A stretch of 64,000 bases of DNA from Paenibacillus sp. FSL R5-0490 (GTDB taxonomy: Bacteria > Bacillota > Bacilli > Bacillales > Cytobacillaceae). Under the pieces are notes generated by a model. It ran no database searches and had not been told where the DNA came from. It was given only the letters and a program-made list of their open reading frames with translations. Shown here in pieces: positions 1 through 10,924 of the stretch; the stretch's first letter is position 1; every line of letters begins with the position of its first letter. The stretch spans positions 44,570 to 108,569 of the forward strand of contig NZ_MRTQ01000019.1 in the NCBI RefSeq assembly GCF_001956215.1, in the 5' to 3' direction. The position numbers were made by a program, and so were the translations under genes.

Positions 1-1083
1 AACAGATGAAGGATTAACCTTATCAAGACCGGCATACTTCGGAGCTGTACCATGTGTTGCTTCAAAGATCGCATGTCCAGTTTCATAGTTAATGTTTGCT
101 CCAGGAGCAATGCCAATTCCGCCTACCTGTGCAGCAAGAGCATCAGAAATATAATCACCATTCAAGTTCATTGTTGCAACAACATCAAACTCTTTTGGAC
201 GGGTAAGGATCTGCTGAAGGAAAATATCAGCAATCGCATCTTTAACAATAATTTTGCCGGCTGCTTCTGCATCTGCCTGAGCTTTGTTTGCAGCTTCAAC
301 ACCCTGCTCATCCTTAATGCGGTCATATTGAGCCCAAGTGAATACTTTTTCTCCGTACTCTCTTTCAGCAAGCTCATAACCCCAGTTCTTAAAGGCACCT
401 TCAGTAAATTTCATGATATTGCCTTTATGTACAAGTGTTAGGGATTTACGGCCTTCTTTGATTGCATACTCGATAGCTGCGCGTACAAGGCGGCTGGTTC
501 CCTCTTCTGAAACAGGCTTAATGCCGATGCCTGAAGTTTCCGGGAAGCGGATCTTATTAACACCCATCTCATCCTTAAGGAATGAAATTAGCTTTTTAAC
601 GTCATCAGAGCCTTTTGCGTACTCAATGCCGGCATAAATATCTTCAGTATTTTCACGGAAAATAACCATATCAGTATCCTGAGGGCGTTTGACTGGAGAA
701 GGAACACCTTCAAACCAGCGAACCGGACGCAGGCACACAAACAGGTCAAGCTCCTGGCGAAGCGCAACGTTTAGAGAACGGATTCCGCCGCCGATTGGTG
801 TTGTTAATGGACCTTTAATGGCAATAAGATATTCATTGATCACGTCAAGTGTTTCGGAAGGGAGCCACTCGCCAGTCTGGTTGAAGGCTTTTTCCCCTGC
901 TAACACTTCTTTCCAGACAAGCTTGCGCTCACCTTTATATGCTTTTTCTACAGATGCATCCAATACACGGGAAGCTGCCGCCCAAATATCAGGTCCTGTT
1001 CCGTCTCCTTCGATAAAAGGAACGATTGGATTGTTTGGTACGTTTAGTACACCATTAGTAACTGTGATTTTTTCACCTTGCAT
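1..1083 (-). CDS. icd: Isocitrate dehydrogenase (NADP), C-terminus cut off by window edge
   Basis: Oxidative decarboxylation of isocitrate to 2-oxoglutarate in the TCA cycle (cytoplasm). The 361 visible residues start [11 protein letters not shown] and carry the family signatures [25 protein letters not shown] (the Ser near residue 103 corresponds to the regulatory/substrate-binding serine) and [14 protein letters not shown]. The start is supported by GGAGGG seven bases upstream. The last roughly 60 residues lie outside the window. It follows citZ on the same strand, as in the citZ-icd-mdh cluster of Bacillus, so mdh probably follows beyond position 1. Confidence 0.97.
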   Translation of the reverse strand, partial: MQGEKITVTNGVLNVPNNPIVPFIEGDGTGPDIWAAASRVLDASVEKAYKGERKLVWKEVLAGEKAFNQTGEWLPSETLDVINEYLIAIKGPLTTPIGGGIRSLNVALRQELDLFVCLRPVRWFEGVPSPVKRPQDTDMVIFRENTEDIYAGIEYAKGSDDVKKLISFLKDEMGVNKIRFPETSGIGIKPVSEEGTSRLVRAAIEYAIKEGRKSLTLVHKGNIMKFTEGAFKNWGYELAEREYGEKVFTWAQYDRIKDEQGVEAANKAQADAEAAGKIIVKDAIADIFLQQILTRPKEFDVVATMNLNGDYISDALAAQVGGIGIAPGANINYETGHAIFEATHGTAPKYAGLDKVNPSSV

Positions 1084-1175
1084 TGTTATACCCTCCATTT
1101 TGAAAAGTGCAAGCATCAGCCTTTTTATTTATATAGTTTTCGGTCGGCGCAATGCTGCATCAGTATATCAGATTC

Positions 1176-1206
1176 AAAGGTTAGAAGGCATATGCCCCTA
1201 ACCTTT
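1176..1206 (-). other. Inverted repeat in the citZ-icd spacer
   Basis: AAAGGTTAG and CTAACCTTT form a 9-bp perfect stem around a 13-base loop, about 95 bases before icd. There is no T-run on either strand, so it is more likely an mRNA-processing/stability element or operator than a terminator. The rest of the 212-base citZ-icd spacer is AT-rich with no gene. Confidence 0.4.
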
Positions 1207-1295
1207 TCCCTGCTCTCTCTATTACATCAATTTTTTGATAAAAAGTAAAATGCTGAGTAATAATTTTAGTTCTTTTAATCTGTTTTTTCAGCCTA

Positions 1296-2417
1296 TTATA
1301 GACCTCTTTGCTCTACTGGCACGTATTTTTGCATTCCCGGGCCTGTATAGTCTGCACGCGGGCGGATCAAACGGTTATTTTCATATTGTTCGAGAATATG
1401 AGCCAGCCAGCCAGATACACGGCTAACAGCAAAAATCGGCGTGAACAGGTCATGGTCGATTCCCAGGCTATGGTAAACAGAAGCAGAATAGAAGTCGACA
1501 TTTGGCGGAAGTTTTTTCTCCCCGGTAACGATCGCTTCAATTTGCGTGGACATTTCGTACCAGTGTGGTTCCCCGGTAAGTTCTGTAAGCTTTTTAGACA
1601 TTTCTCTTAAGTGCTTGGCACGAGGATCGCCCTGACGGTAAACACGATGGCCAAATCCCATAATTTTCTCTTTCTTTTCAAGCTTTTCACGGATATACGG
1701 CTCTACATTTTCAAGAGTGCTGATATCAGTAAGCATCTTCATTACCGCCTCATTGGCACCGCCATGCAATGGTCCTTTCAATGCGCCAATAGCCGCTGTA
1801 ACTCCTGAATAGATATCTGACAAAGTAGCTACACACACCCGTGCAGTGAACGTGGAGGCATTCAGTTCATGGTCCGCATGAAGAACCAGCGCTTTATTAA
1901 ATGCTTCAATTGCGATTGGTTCAGGCTCTTCGCCTGTAAGCATGTATAAGAAGTTGGCTGCAAATCCAAGATCTGTTCTAGGAGCAATTGGTTCAAGACC
2001 TTTTCTTACTCTTGCAAATGCCGTTACGATAGCAGGCATTTTAGCTTGAAGGCGAATTGCTTTTTTATAGTTCGCTTCTTCATCCATCTGGTCTGCTTCT
2101 TCATCATAAAGTCCCAATAGAGACACTGCAGAACGAAGGGCAGCCATTGGATGCACTTTGTCAATTGGATATGTTTTAAAATGGTTCAGAACTTCCTCTG
2201 GAAGAGAGTAGTTTGCTGCAAGCTGACTCTTTAACTCATCCAGTTGGGTTTGAGCAGGAAGCTTTCTGTGCCATAAAAGATAAATAACCTCTTCAAAGCT
2301 TGCATTTTCAGCCAAATCATCAATATTGTAGCCAGCATAGGTTAATGTATCGTCTATGATGGAGCTGATAGACGAAGTAGTAGCTACTACCCCTTCAAGA
2401 CCGCGTGTTACTGTCAT
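1296..2417 (-). CDS. citZ: Citrate synthase
   Basis: Condenses acetyl-CoA and oxaloacetate to citrate, the entry step of the TCA cycle. The 373-residue product begins MTVTRGLEGVVATTSS, as Bacillus CitZ does. Conserved segments include LHGGANEAV, MGFGHRVYRQGDPRA and NVDFYSASVYHSLGI, which hold the catalytic His/His/Asp region. An in-frame ATG 21 codons upstream exists, but GGAGAG lies at the right distance only from the chosen start. It is the first gene of the citZ-icd cluster and is preceded by a long leader with two candidate promoters and a cre-like site. Confidence 0.96.
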   Translation of the reverse strand: MTVTRGLEGVVATTSSISSIIDDTLTYAGYNIDDLAENASFEEVIYLLWHRKLPAQTQLDELKSQLAANYSLPEEVLNHFKTYPIDKVHPMAALRSAVSLLGLYDEEADQMDEEANYKKAIRLQAKMPAIVTAFARVRKGLEPIAPRTDLGFAANFLYMLTGEEPEPIAIEAFNKALVLHADHELNASTFTARVCVATLSDIYSGVTAAIGALKGPLHGGANEAVMKMLTDISTLENVEPYIREKLEKKEKIMGFGHRVYRQGDPRAKHLREMSKKLTELTGEPHWYEMSTQIEAIVTGEKKLPPNVDFYSASVYHSLGIDHDLFTPIFAVSRVSGWLAHILEQYENNRLIRPRADYTGPGMQKYVPVEQRGL

Positions 2418-2561
2418 ACCGAATCTCTCCTTTACATAATAAAATTTCCCCATACCCATTTTTGTCTGTACATTAAACATAAGTAAGGCGAACCTGATTT
2501 TTCATCTTTCAGAAAAGCTTCCTCGTCATGTCCGAATTCTGCTTTCTCTTTTTGGGACACT

Positions 2562-2590
2562 ATTATAGGGCTGCAGGACAGCCATTGAAA
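2562..2590 (-). promoter_or_regulatory. Candidate proximal sigma-A promoter of citZ
   Basis: On the minus strand TTTCAA (2585-2590), a 17-base spacer and TATAAT (2562-2567) give a well-spaced promoter about 140 bases before the citZ start. The -10 hexamer is perfect and the -35 is weak, which would fit an activated or secondary promoter. Confidence 0.5.
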
Positions 2591-2722
2591 AGCCGGCTTT
2601 ATCAGCCGATCTACAGACCAAATTTATGAAAGGTGCAACCTTCATTTGGCGAACTCCCGATATATGGAAGAAATAAACTTTCACTTGGCATGCATTAATC
2701 GAGCGGTTGCTCGGTACTCACT

Positions 2723-2752
2723 AAAAAAAAAAGAAAATGCTTACATTTTTCC
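2723..2752 (-). terminator. Possible leader attenuator/terminator upstream of citZ
   Basis: Within the transcript expected from the distal citZ promoter, GGAAAAATG and CATTTTC can pair around a TAAG loop and are followed by ten T residues. The stem is AT-rich with one bulge, so it is weak, but a ten-U tail directly after a hairpin is typical of intrinsic terminators. If real, it would attenuate the distal transcript. Confidence 0.3.
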
Positions 2753-2823
2753 AAAAATGAAAAAATAAATATATTAATAACATTTTAATAGAGCTTAACT
2801 GAATTTAATAGGTACCGTGAAAT

Positions 2824-2872
2824 AGGTTACGCTTACAAGTCCTATTATAAACAATTATCTGACTTTTGTGAA
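2824..2872 (-). promoter_or_regulatory. Distal citZ promoter with overlapping cre-like site
   Basis: Minus strand: TTCACA (2867-2872), 17-base spacer, TATAAT (2844-2849). TGTAAGCGTAACCT (2824-2837) just downstream matches the CcpA cre consensus at 13 of 14 positions and would cover the start point and first transcribed bases, the usual position for repression. Carbon catabolite repression of citZ by CcpA is known in B. subtilis; the operator here is inferred from the match. Confidence 0.6.
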
Positions 2873-2946
2873 CGAAAAGCACTTAATTTGTTAAAAAATA
2901 TTATTTTTCAAGAAAAGTTTATTTGCATTATTGCCCAAAGGCAATA

Positions 2947-3012
2947 AGAAAAGCGGAAGCGCCTTGCCCATCCCCGACACCCCGAGGGGATAGGCGCTCG
3001 AGCTAGACAGAC
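2947..3012 (-). repeat. Bacillus-type extragenic repeat (simple copy)
   Basis: Read on the minus strand this begins GTCTAGCTCGAGCGCC and ends AAGGCGCTTCCGCTTTTC. It folds as GCGCC/GGCGC plus ATCCCC/GGGGAT. The same left and right end motifs bracket the composite region at 21.43-21.79 kb, and the left end recurs at 63.94 kb. Repeats of this type are common between genes of Bacillus relatives (from memory). No coding potential. Confidence 0.65.
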
Positions 3013-3073
3013 ATCAAAGTTCACAGTTTTCTTTCTTCTTTTCAAAAAAATCTATCATGAGCACTTTAATCAT

Positions 3074-3535
3074 TCATTTAAAAAGCTCAAAGACTTTCAT
3101 TGCCATATACGCAATCCCTGCTCCTATCAGAGGACCGACGGCAATGCCTTTAAAAAGGGAGACAGCAAGAATGGTCCCCAGAACAAGAGCAGTTGTAATA
3201 TGGGGATCTTCAGCCAGCAATACGATGCCGCCTTTTGCCAGGAGCGCAACTGCAATCCCTGAGACTAGAGCAACCCACGCATAAGGAGATTTAAATGCCC
3301 CGCCTAAATCCCGGAAGCCGATTTCACCACTGGCTATAGGTGCAAGGACAGCAATGGTAATAATGGTTACACCCCAGTTAATTCCCTTGGACTGCAGAAA
3401 TGAAAAGGTTTTTGAATCCAGGCCGGCTGTTTTAAGGATAATCAAAACAAAGACAGCAATGATCAGTGATTGATTTTTTGCTATTACACCTATCCCCAGC
3501 AATAGAAACAAAAAAATGAGTGATTGGGAAAACAT
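3074..3535 (-). CDS. ytwI: DUF441 family membrane protein YtwI
   Basis: A 153-residue, very hydrophobic protein with about four to five membrane segments. It matches the DUF441/UPF0756 family (start MFSQSLIFLFLLLGIG, conserved SKGINWGVTIITIAVLAPIA region) and sits between citZ and ytvI as in B. subtilis. No biochemical function is established for the family. No clear terminator follows; a repeat lies directly downstream. Confidence 0.9.
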   Translation of the reverse strand: MFSQSLIFLFLLLGIGVIAKNQSLIIAVFVLIILKTAGLDSKTFSFLQSKGINWGVTIITIAVLAPIASGEIGFRDLGGAFKSPYAWVALVSGIAVALLAKGGIVLLAEDPHITTALVLGTILAVSLFKGIAVGPLIGAGIAYMAMKVFELFK

Positions 3536-3681
3536 CTGCTAATTCACCTGCCAGCTTTCTATATTATCGTAACATAATTTAAATCAATTTAATAATTTCC
3601 GGGTTCTTTGCCGGATATTTTAAAATAGAATAAGTACTAATAGAATATATCTAATTATTTTTAGCTCTAGAAAAAATGATG

Positions 3682-3687
3682 TATGAT
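3682..3687 (+). promoter_or_regulatory. Weak -10 candidate upstream of ytvI
   Basis: TATGAT is preceded at 18 bases by TTTTTA. If used, the hairpin repeat at 3707-3857 would lie inside the ytvI leader RNA. No sigma-E promoter, which would be expected for a sporulation gene, was recognised in this gap. Confidence 0.25.
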
Positions 3688-3706
3688 ATGACTAATAACA
3701 TTACAT

Positions 3707-3857
3707 AAAGTGAAACTTCAATCAGTGGGGGGTCCTTATCCCCCACTGATTGTTAGTTGAACCAATCGGGCCTTTACGGGCAGTTTGCCCCCCACTTACC
3801 CTCTTTTGGTTCCTCTGAGTCTTAAAGTGGGGGCTTACTGCCCGTTAGACTGCGATA
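3707..3857 (+). repeat. Two-hairpin intergenic repeat, copy A
   Basis: Starts with the block TAAAGTGAAACTTCAATCAG shared with copy B (47402 onward). Hairpin 1 pairs CAATCAGTGGGGG with CCCCCACTGATTG (3719-3752). Hairpin 2 pairs CGGGCAGT + CCCCCACTT with AAGTGGGGG + ACTGCCCG (3777-3844), separated by a short internal loop. The tail TTAGACTGCGATA is shared with copy C (63862-63874, opposite orientation). Noncoding; it could be a structured RNA or a non-autonomous element. It occupies most of the ytwI-ytvI gap. Confidence 0.75.
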
Positions 3858-3909
3858 AAGCAAAGCTGCAATGACTTAGTCTGTTCAAATTTAATAAGGA
3901 GGCTATTAC

Positions 3910-5031
3910 TTGAACCCGGCATATATCTATCGGACCGTAAGATTTTTCTTTGTCATTGGAGTGGTGATCTTAAGTCTCTATGCTTTCCTATATTTATCCA
4001 AAGTGACTTATCCTTTCATTATTGGACTGGCCATTGCCTTTCTAATTAACCCTTTGGTCAATATAATGGAGGTTAAATGGAAATTACCGAGGGCTCTTGC
4101 AGTCCTCATTGCACTGATTCTTATCTTTGCCATTTTTGCCGGATTAATCACATTGCTGGTGGCAGAGATCGTATCAGGTGCGGATTATTTAGCAAAAGTA
4201 GTACCGCAGCACCTTGATACCTTAATAGGTTTTGTTGAGCAATTCTTTGCAGGGCAAATCATTCCTCTTTATAACCAGCTGGCAAGTTTATTTAATAACT
4301 TGGGAACAGGACAGCAGGATACCATTATGACGAATATAGAAAATGTCGGAAAGCAATTCGGATCTACACTGGGAGACTTTATCCAGGCGTTTTTCGAAAA
4401 AATCCCTAACATTCTTTCATGGTTTCCCAATGCTGCAACTGTCCTGATCTTCTCGCTGCTTGCCACTTTTTTTATCAGCAAGGATTGGCACAGGCTTTCA
4501 GGTATATTCAGCCGCATGCTCCCCAGCCGGGCAAAAAAAAGCGGCAGAACCGTATTTGCCGATCTGCAGAAGGCTTTATTTGGTTTCGTCAAGGCACAGG
4601 CTACATTAGTATCTATTACAACGGTTATCATACTTATCGGACTTCTTATTCTGCGTGTCGATTACGCCATCACCATTGCACTTGTGACTGGCCTTGTCGA
4701 TATTATTCCCTATCTCGGAACAGGGCTGATTTTTGTGCCGTGGATTATATATGAGGCGATCGGCGGAGAAATGAGCAGGGCACTCGGGCTGGGCATTCTT
4801 TATATCATTGTTTTGGTCCAGCGCCAGATAATGGAGCCAAAGATTCTTTCATCAAGCATCGGGCTTGATCCTTTAGCTACCCTGATTGCTTTATTTGCCG
4901 GTTTTAAGCTGATTGGTTTTTTGGGCCTGATTGCAGGTCCGGTCACTCTTGTACTCCTCACTACTCTTCATAAAGCTGGGGTATTCAGAGATATCTGGCT
5001 GTTTATAAAAGGCAGCGAAAAAGCCGATTAG
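3910..5031 (+). CDS. ytvI: Sporulation integral membrane protein YtvI (AI-2E transporter family)
   Basis: A 373-residue protein of the PerM/AI-2E-family exporter fold. Hydrophobic segments lie near residues 8-65 and 75-95, a long soluble loop covers about 95-165, and multiple membrane helices fill the C-terminal half. The family block DIIPYLGTGLIFVPWIIYEA is present. The start is TTG, chosen because AAGGAGG precedes it at good spacing. In B. subtilis YtvI is sporulation-linked; the transported substrate is unknown. Its leader contains repeat copy A. Confidence 0.9.
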   Translation: MNPAYIYRTVRFFFVIGVVILSLYAFLYLSKVTYPFIIGLAIAFLINPLVNIMEVKWKLPRALAVLIALILIFAIFAGLITLLVAEIVSGADYLAKVVPQHLDTLIGFVEQFFAGQIIPLYNQLASLFNNLGTGQQDTIMTNIENVGKQFGSTLGDFIQAFFEKIPNILSWFPNAATVLIFSLLATFFISKDWHRLSGIFSRMLPSRAKKSGRTVFADLQKALFGFVKAQATLVSITTVIILIGLLILRVDYAITIALVTGLVDIIPYLGTGLIFVPWIIYEAIGGEMSRALGLGILYIIVLVQRQIMEPKILSSSIGLDPLATLIALFAGFKLIGFLGLIAGPVTLVLLTTLHKAGVFRDIWLFIKGSEKAD

Positions 5032-5166
5032 GGTTATAAATTCTGGCACCCCTTAAGCCATGCTATGCTGAGGATTGGATATAGGGCACTTGCCTGACAT
5101 CTCCCCGCTCAATGGCAATAATTCCACTGAGCGGGACAATATTGCCATCTCCCAGTAAATTAAACC

Positions 5167-5197
5167 AGCCGCTCCAATGAATCGGAGCGGCTTTTTA
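5167..5197 (+). terminator. Rho-independent terminator after ytvI
   Basis: AGCCGCTCC and GGAGCGGCT around an 8-base loop, followed by TTTTT. It lies between the convergent genes ytvI and fxsA. A second inverted repeat, CCCGCTCA/TGAGCGGG, lies at about 5105-5138. Confidence 0.8.
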
Positions 5198-5208
5198 TAT
5201 AGCTATTT

Positions 5209-5595
5209 TTACCTTATTATCGTGATCGTTCCCTTGTTCATCCACTTTTTCAGCCCTATATAAAGCATGTTTTTGAGGACTTTTCTTGCAGAAGGAAGAA
5301 GCAAAGTAAAACCTAATGCATCTGTAATGAAACCGGGTGCCAAAAGCAGCGTCCCGCCAATAAGGATGCAGGCCCCTTCAAGAATAGCGTCACCAGGCAT
5401 TTGCCCGTATCGCAGCTGATCCTGGATTTTTCTGATTGTTTCAATACCCTGCTTTTTAGCAAGATAAGCACCGAGAACACCCGTAAGCAGGATAATCGCA
5501 AGTGTAGGCCATAGACCAATTGTATTGCCTGAAAGTAGTAAAACGCCTATTTCAGCTGCTGGAACGATTATCATCAGCAAGAGAATGTAGCGCAT
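5209..5595 (-). CDS. fxsA: FxsA family membrane protein
   Basis: A 128-residue FxsA-like inner-membrane protein (E. coli FxsA is linked to relief of phage T7 exclusion; the role in Bacillus is unknown). It has hydrophobic segments near residues 3-22, 28-45 and 75-95, with the conserved GRCxxLxPGFxTDxxG-like stretch seen as LLAPGFITDALGFTLLLP. The start MRYILLLMIIVPAAEIG was preferred over an upstream in-frame codon because AGAGGTGG lies just before it. Gene order before pyk matches B. subtilis. Confidence 0.88.
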   Translation of the reverse strand: MRYILLLMIIVPAAEIGVLLLSGNTIGLWPTLAIILLTGVLGAYLAKKQGIETIRKIQDQLRYGQMPGDAILEGACILIGGTLLLAPGFITDALGFTLLLPSARKVLKNMLYIGLKKWMNKGTITIIR

Positions 5596-5676
5596 TAAGC
5601 CACCTCTATTTTGTTTAAGACTTACCATTATTATATCAAACAAGGCACTGAGAATATAACTATTTGTCCGGGAAAA

Positions 5677-5706
5677 TAAAAAAAGGAAGGGAGCCCCTTC
5701 CTTTTA
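5677..5706 (-). terminator. Terminator after pyk
   Basis: Minus strand AAGGAAGGG and CCCTTCCTT with a GCT loop, followed by a run of T. It closes the pfkA-pyk operon. Confidence 0.85.
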
Positions 5707-5716
5707 CAAATTCAAA

Positions 5717-7477
5717 TTATAATACGCTTGCGTGGCCGTTATAAATTACACCGCGCTGAGAGTCAACAGTGATTTCCTGCCCATCCATTAGCAGGCTTGT
5801 TGCATTTTCAACCCCTACAATGACAGGTATGCCAATATTAAGGCCAACAACAGCTGCATGGCTTGTAAGCCCGCCTTCTTCTGTAATGAGCGCACTGCAT
5901 TTCTCAATCGCAGGCACCATTTCACGGTCTGAGCCGATTGTAACCAGAATAGAGCCTTCTGTTACCTTCGCTAATGCTTCCTCTGCATTTCTTGCTACAA
6001 CGACTTTTCCGAAGGCTGATTTCCGCCCGATTCCTTGTGCCTTAGCAAGAATGTCCCCCACTACATGAATTTTCATTAAGTTGGTGGTACCTGCTTCACC
6101 CACAGGAACTCCTGCTGTAATTACAACTAAATCTCCTGAAGCAACAATTCCGCTGTTCAAGCTTTCTTCAACGGCGATATCAAGCATATCGTCTGTTGTA
6201 GACGCTTTTTGGCCAATTTGAGGGTATACACCCCATGTTAAAGATAAACGCCGTGACACATAATCATTAGAAGTAACGGCAACGATTGGTGCTTTAGGAC
6301 GGTACTTGGAAATCATCCTGGCTGTATGGCCGCTTTCAGTTGGAGTGATAATTGCGTTAACATCCAGGTTTAGAGCTGTATGTGCCACTGATTCTCCGAT
6401 GGCATCAGTAATGTTATGCTCATTATCTTTGCTGCGATTTGACAAAATTTCTTTATGATCTAATGCAGATTCCGCTCTTGATGCAATGTTGTGCATTGTC
6501 TGCACAGCCTCGACAGGATAAGAGCCCGCAGCCGTCTCACCGGATAACATGATCGCATCAGTACCATCAAAAATGGCATTTGCTACATCACTCGCTTCTG
6601 CGCGTGTAGGACGCGGGTTGCGCTGCATCGAATCGAGCATTTGAGTTGCAGTAATGACTGGTTTTCCCTGTGCATTGCATTTTTTAATTAATTGCTTTTG
6701 TACGAGCGGCACCTCTTCTGCTGGAATTTCAACTCCAAGGTCTCCGCGCGCTACCATAAGCCCGTCAGAAATTTCAAGTATTTCTTCAATATTATCTACA
6801 CCTTCCTGATTTTCAATCTTAGGAATGATGTTGATATATGATGCATTGTGCTCTTCAAGCAGCTGTCTGATTTCCAAAACATCAGATGCTCTTCGGACAA
6901 AAGAAGCCGCAATGAAATCGACGCCCTGTTCAATTCCGAAGATGATGTCCTGCGCATCTTTCTCTGTTATGCCGGGAAGATTCACAGAAACACCTGGAAC
7001 ATTGACGCCTTTTTTATTTTTAAGTGTTCCGCTATTTAAAATTTTTGTGTGGATTTCACTGTTGGCCTTATCAATTTTTGTCACTTCCAGACCAATTAAA
7101 CCGTCATCAAGCAAAATTTTGCTTCCTGTGTCCACATCTTCAATAAGGCCTGCATATGTAACAGAAAACTTTTCTGCTGTTCCTTCAACCTCGTTCATAG
7201 AAATAATAATGTTTTCTCCAGCTTGCAGTTCAATCGCGCCATCCACCATATTATTTGTGCGGATTTCCGGCCCTTTAGTGTCTAAGAGGATTGCTACAGT
7301 CTTGCCGGTCTTTGCTGAAGCTTCACGGATATTCTGAATTCGCTGGCCATGCTCCTCGAAATCACCATGGGAAAAATTTAACCGGGCAACATTCATTCCT
7401 GCTTCAATAAGCTGTGTTAACTTTTCAACACTCTCACTGGCAGGTCCAATAGTACAAACGATCTTCGTTTTACGCAT
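5717..7477 (-). CDS. pyk: Pyruvate kinase with C-terminal PEP-utiliser domain
   Basis: Converts PEP and ADP to pyruvate and ATP. The 586 residues comprise a standard pyruvate kinase core ([14 protein letters not shown] start, [13 protein letters not shown] signature with catalytic Lys, [10 protein letters not shown]) plus the extra C-terminal domain of Bacillus-type enzymes. That domain resembles the PEP-utilising swivelling domain, with the TSH motif near residue 538 in [23 protein letters not shown] precedes the ATG. It follows pfkA by 85 bases; the spacer holds a small GCGGCT/AGCCGC hairpin without a T-run. Confidence 0.97.
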   Translation of the reverse strand: MRKTKIVCTIGPASESVEKLTQLIEAGMNVARLNFSHGDFEEHGQRIQNIREASAKTGKTVAILLDTKGPEIRTNNMVDGAIELQAGENIIISMNEVEGTAEKFSVTYAGLIEDVDTGSKILLDDGLIGLEVTKIDKANSEIHTKILNSGTLKNKKGVNVPGVSVNLPGITEKDAQDIIFGIEQGVDFIAASFVRRASDVLEIRQLLEEHNASYINIIPKIENQEGVDNIEEILEISDGLMVARGDLGVEIPAEEVPLVQKQLIKKCNAQGKPVITATQMLDSMQRNPRPTRAEASDVANAIFDGTDAIMLSGETAAGSYPVEAVQTMHNIASRAESALDHKEILSNRSKDNEHNITDAIGESVAHTALNLDVNAIITPTESGHTARMISKYRPKAPIVAVTSNDYVSRRLSLTWGVYPQIGQKASTTDDMLDIAVEESLNSGIVASGDLVVITAGVPVGEAGTTNLMKIHVVGDILAKAQGIGRKSAFGKVVVARNAEEALAKVTEGSILVTIGSDREMVPAIEKCSALITEEGGLTSHAAVVGLNIGIPVIVGVENATSLLMDGQEITVDSQRGVIYNGHASVL

Positions 7478-7562
7478 TATAATTTACCTCCTGAATTAGT
7501 GCAGCTAGATTACCGGCACAGGCGGCTTTCGGGAGCCGCGTGCAGGTTTATATGTGGCAAAA

Positions 7563-8890
<1,328 letters not shown>

Positions 8891-8925
8891 AAAAAATAAA
8901 AACGTGCCCGAAAGCACGCTTTTAT
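8891..8925 (-). terminator. Terminator after accA
   Basis: Minus strand GCGTGC/GCACG hairpin with TTTCGG loop followed by TTTTTATTTTTT. The stem overlaps the last codon and stop of accA. Confidence 0.85.
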
Positions 8926-9899
8926 TTTACCCCAATAAATTCCTTTAAAAACGAATATTCTCCAATCGATTTGAACTTGTTGTACCGGTGATCGATCAGC
9001 TGGTCTTCAGTAAGATCCATCAGATCCTTCAATGAGTGAGTAAGGACTTCTCCGATTTCCGCAGCTTGAACCTTGACATCTTTATGGGCTCCGCCCTTTA
9101 CCTCTTCAATAATCTCATCAACCACACCCAGTTCCTTTAAGTCCGGTGCAGTAATTCTCATGGATTCTGCAGCCTTCTTTGCCTGAGTTGCATCTTTCCA
9201 AAGTATAGCAGCCGCTCCTTCTGGAGAAATAACCGAATAAGTGGAGTTTTCGAGCATATGGATATGGTTTCCTACACCAAGAGCAAGAGCTCCGCCGCTT
9301 CCACCTTCACCAATGACGATACAGATAACCGGGACTCTGAGGCTTGCCATTTCAAACAGGTTCTTGGCAATTGCCTCACTCTGTCCCCGTTCCTCTGCAG
9401 CTTTCCCTGGGTAAGCACCCTTTGTATCAATGAAACAGATAATAGGCCTCCTGAATTTATCGGCCTGCTTCATAAGCCTTAATGCTTTGCGGTAACCTTC
9501 GGGATGCGGCATTCCAAAATTTCTGCGGATATTCTCTTTTGTGTCTTTTCCCCGCTGGTGGCCGATGACAGTAACCGGAATTCCCCTAAACTTTGCGATA
9601 CCGCCAACAATCGCCTCATCATCACCAAAAGCACGATCCCCATGACACTCGAAAAAATCCTCAAAAAGGTGAGAGATATAATCCAGTGTAGTCGGTCTTG
9701 CGGGATGCCTTGCAATCTGCACTCGATCCCACGGTTTCATATTTTCATATATATCGGCTTCTAATTTTTCCAGCCGCGCCTCCAGCTTCTCTATCTCGGA
9801 AGATAGGTCTACATCGGCTGTTTTGGTAAACTCTTTTAATTCAGCAATCTTTTTTTTCAGTTCCATAACCGGGCGCTCAAATTCTAATTCTCCTGCCAT
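8922..9899 (-). CDS. accA: Acetyl-CoA carboxylase carboxyltransferase subunit alpha
   Basis: Together with AccD it transfers the carboxyl group from biotin to acetyl-CoA, giving malonyl-CoA for fatty-acid synthesis. 325 residues; an N-terminal coiled segment is followed by the crotonase-like core with [20 protein letters not shown] and the oxyanion-hole region [22 protein letters not shown] precedes the ATG. It overlaps the end of accD by 16 bases, implying translational coupling. Confidence 0.97.
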   Translation of the reverse strand: MAGELEFERPVMELKKKIAELKEFTKTADVDLSSEIEKLEARLEKLEADIYENMKPWDRVQIARHPARPTTLDYISHLFEDFFECHGDRAFGDDEAIVGGIAKFRGIPVTVIGHQRGKDTKENIRRNFGMPHPEGYRKALRLMKQADKFRRPIICFIDTKGAYPGKAAEERGQSEAIAKNLFEMASLRVPVICIVIGEGGSGGALALGVGNHIHMLENSTYSVISPEGAAAILWKDATQAKKAAESMRITAPDLKELGVVDEIIEEVKGGAHKDVKVQAAEIGEVLTHSLKDLMDLTEDQLIDHRYNKFKSIGEYSFLKEFIGVK

Positions 9900-10762
9900 T
9901 GGAAGTCACCTCCTGGTTGATGTATGGATAAAATAGCTGATATTTTTTCTTTTAACTCTGTTCTAGGTATTACTGCATCCAATTGACCGCATTTTAATAA
10001 GAATTCTGCTGTCTGGAAGTCTTCCGGCAATTCTTCACGAATCGTTTGTTCTATGATCCTGCGTCCCGCAAATCCAATCAGCGCACCAGGTTCTGCCAGA
10101 TTATAGTCGCCCAGTGAAGCAAAGCTTGCAGATACTCCGCCTGTTGTCGGGTGAGTCATGATTGAAATAATGAGTCCTCCATTATCACTGAATCTTTTTA
10201 GTGCGACACTTGTCTTGGCCATTTGCATCAGGCTCAAGACTCCTTCCTGCATTCGTGCACCGCCTGAAGCGGTAAAAATAATAAAAGGAACCTGTAATTC
10301 ATCAGCTTTTTCAATGGCTCGGGTAATTTTCTCTCCGACTACTGAACCCATGCTTCCCATTCTGAAAGTGGAATCCATAACAGCTACTGCAATTTTTTGG
10401 CCATTTACAGTGCCTGTCCCAGTCACTACCGCTTCATTTATCTTTGTCTTTTCCCGATCCTTCTCCAGCTTTTCAATATAATCCGGGAAATTCAGAGGAT
10501 TTTCAGAAATCATGTTCGCGTTAATTTCTTCAAAACTATTAGCATCCAAAAAGCTTGCTAAACGCTCTTTTGAATTCATGGTATGGTGGTAATGACAATG
10601 GAAACACACTTTAAGGTTCTTAACCAATTCTTTGGTATACATGATTTTCTTGCAGTTTGGACACTTTGTCATGATTCCTTCCGGCACATCCTGCTTTGCC
10701 GTTTCCGATGGAATGGTAGCATATTTCTTCTTCTTCGTCTTAGTAAAAATATCTTTAAGCAA
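9884..10762 (-). CDS. accD: Acetyl-CoA carboxylase carboxyltransferase subunit beta
   Basis: Partner of AccA in the carboxyltransferase. 292 residues with an N-terminal zinc ribbon formed by C34-x2-C37 and C53-x2-C56 (CPNC...CFHC), then the crotonase-like domain with [12 protein letters not shown]. The start codon is TTG, placed by GGGAGG seven bases upstream. A TGGTC-type operator lies 48 bases upstream, and a terminator separates accD from the preceding gntR gene, so accDA has its own promoter. Confidence 0.97.
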   Translation of the reverse strand: MLKDIFTKTKKKKYATIPSETAKQDVPEGIMTKCPNCKKIMYTKELVKNLKVCFHCHYHHTMNSKERLASFLDANSFEEINANMISENPLNFPDYIEKLEKDREKTKINEAVVTGTGTVNGQKIAVAVMDSTFRMGSMGSVVGEKITRAIEKADELQVPFIIFTASGGARMQEGVLSLMQMAKTSVALKRFSDNGGLIISIMTHPTTGGVSASFASLGDYNLAEPGALIGFAGRRIIEQTIREELPEDFQTAEFLLKCGQLDAVIPRTELKEKISAILSIHQPGGDFQWQEN

Positions 10763-10809
10763 GATGAAACCTCCCTGATAATAGCTGAATCATTTCCATT
10801 AATTTCATC

Positions 10810-10824
10810 AGTGGTCAGACCACT
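10810..10824. promoter_or_regulatory. Operator-like palindrome AGTGGTCAGACCACT before accDA
   Basis: A perfect 7-1-7 palindrome containing TGGTC-A-GACCA, the form bound by FCD-type GntR regulators (FadR: TGGTNNGACCA). The same core stands before malic enzyme at 12921-12931. It lies between the gntR terminator and the accD start, near a weak TTTACA -35 candidate, so binding would plausibly affect accDA transcription. Confidence 0.7.
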
Positions 10825-10829
10825 AATGT

Positions 10830-10863
10830 AAAAATGAATGCCTAACTTTTCTAGGCTTCATTT
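10830..10863 (-). terminator. Terminator after the gntR gene
   Basis: Minus strand ATGAAGCCTA / TAGGCATTCAT hairpin followed by TTTTT. It separates the ytsJ-gntR unit from accDA. Confidence 0.7.
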
Positions 10864-10924
10864 ATGCTTGTCTGATTATTTAAATATAGATGATATCAAA
10901 AATTAATTCTGCAAAAAATTGTCG

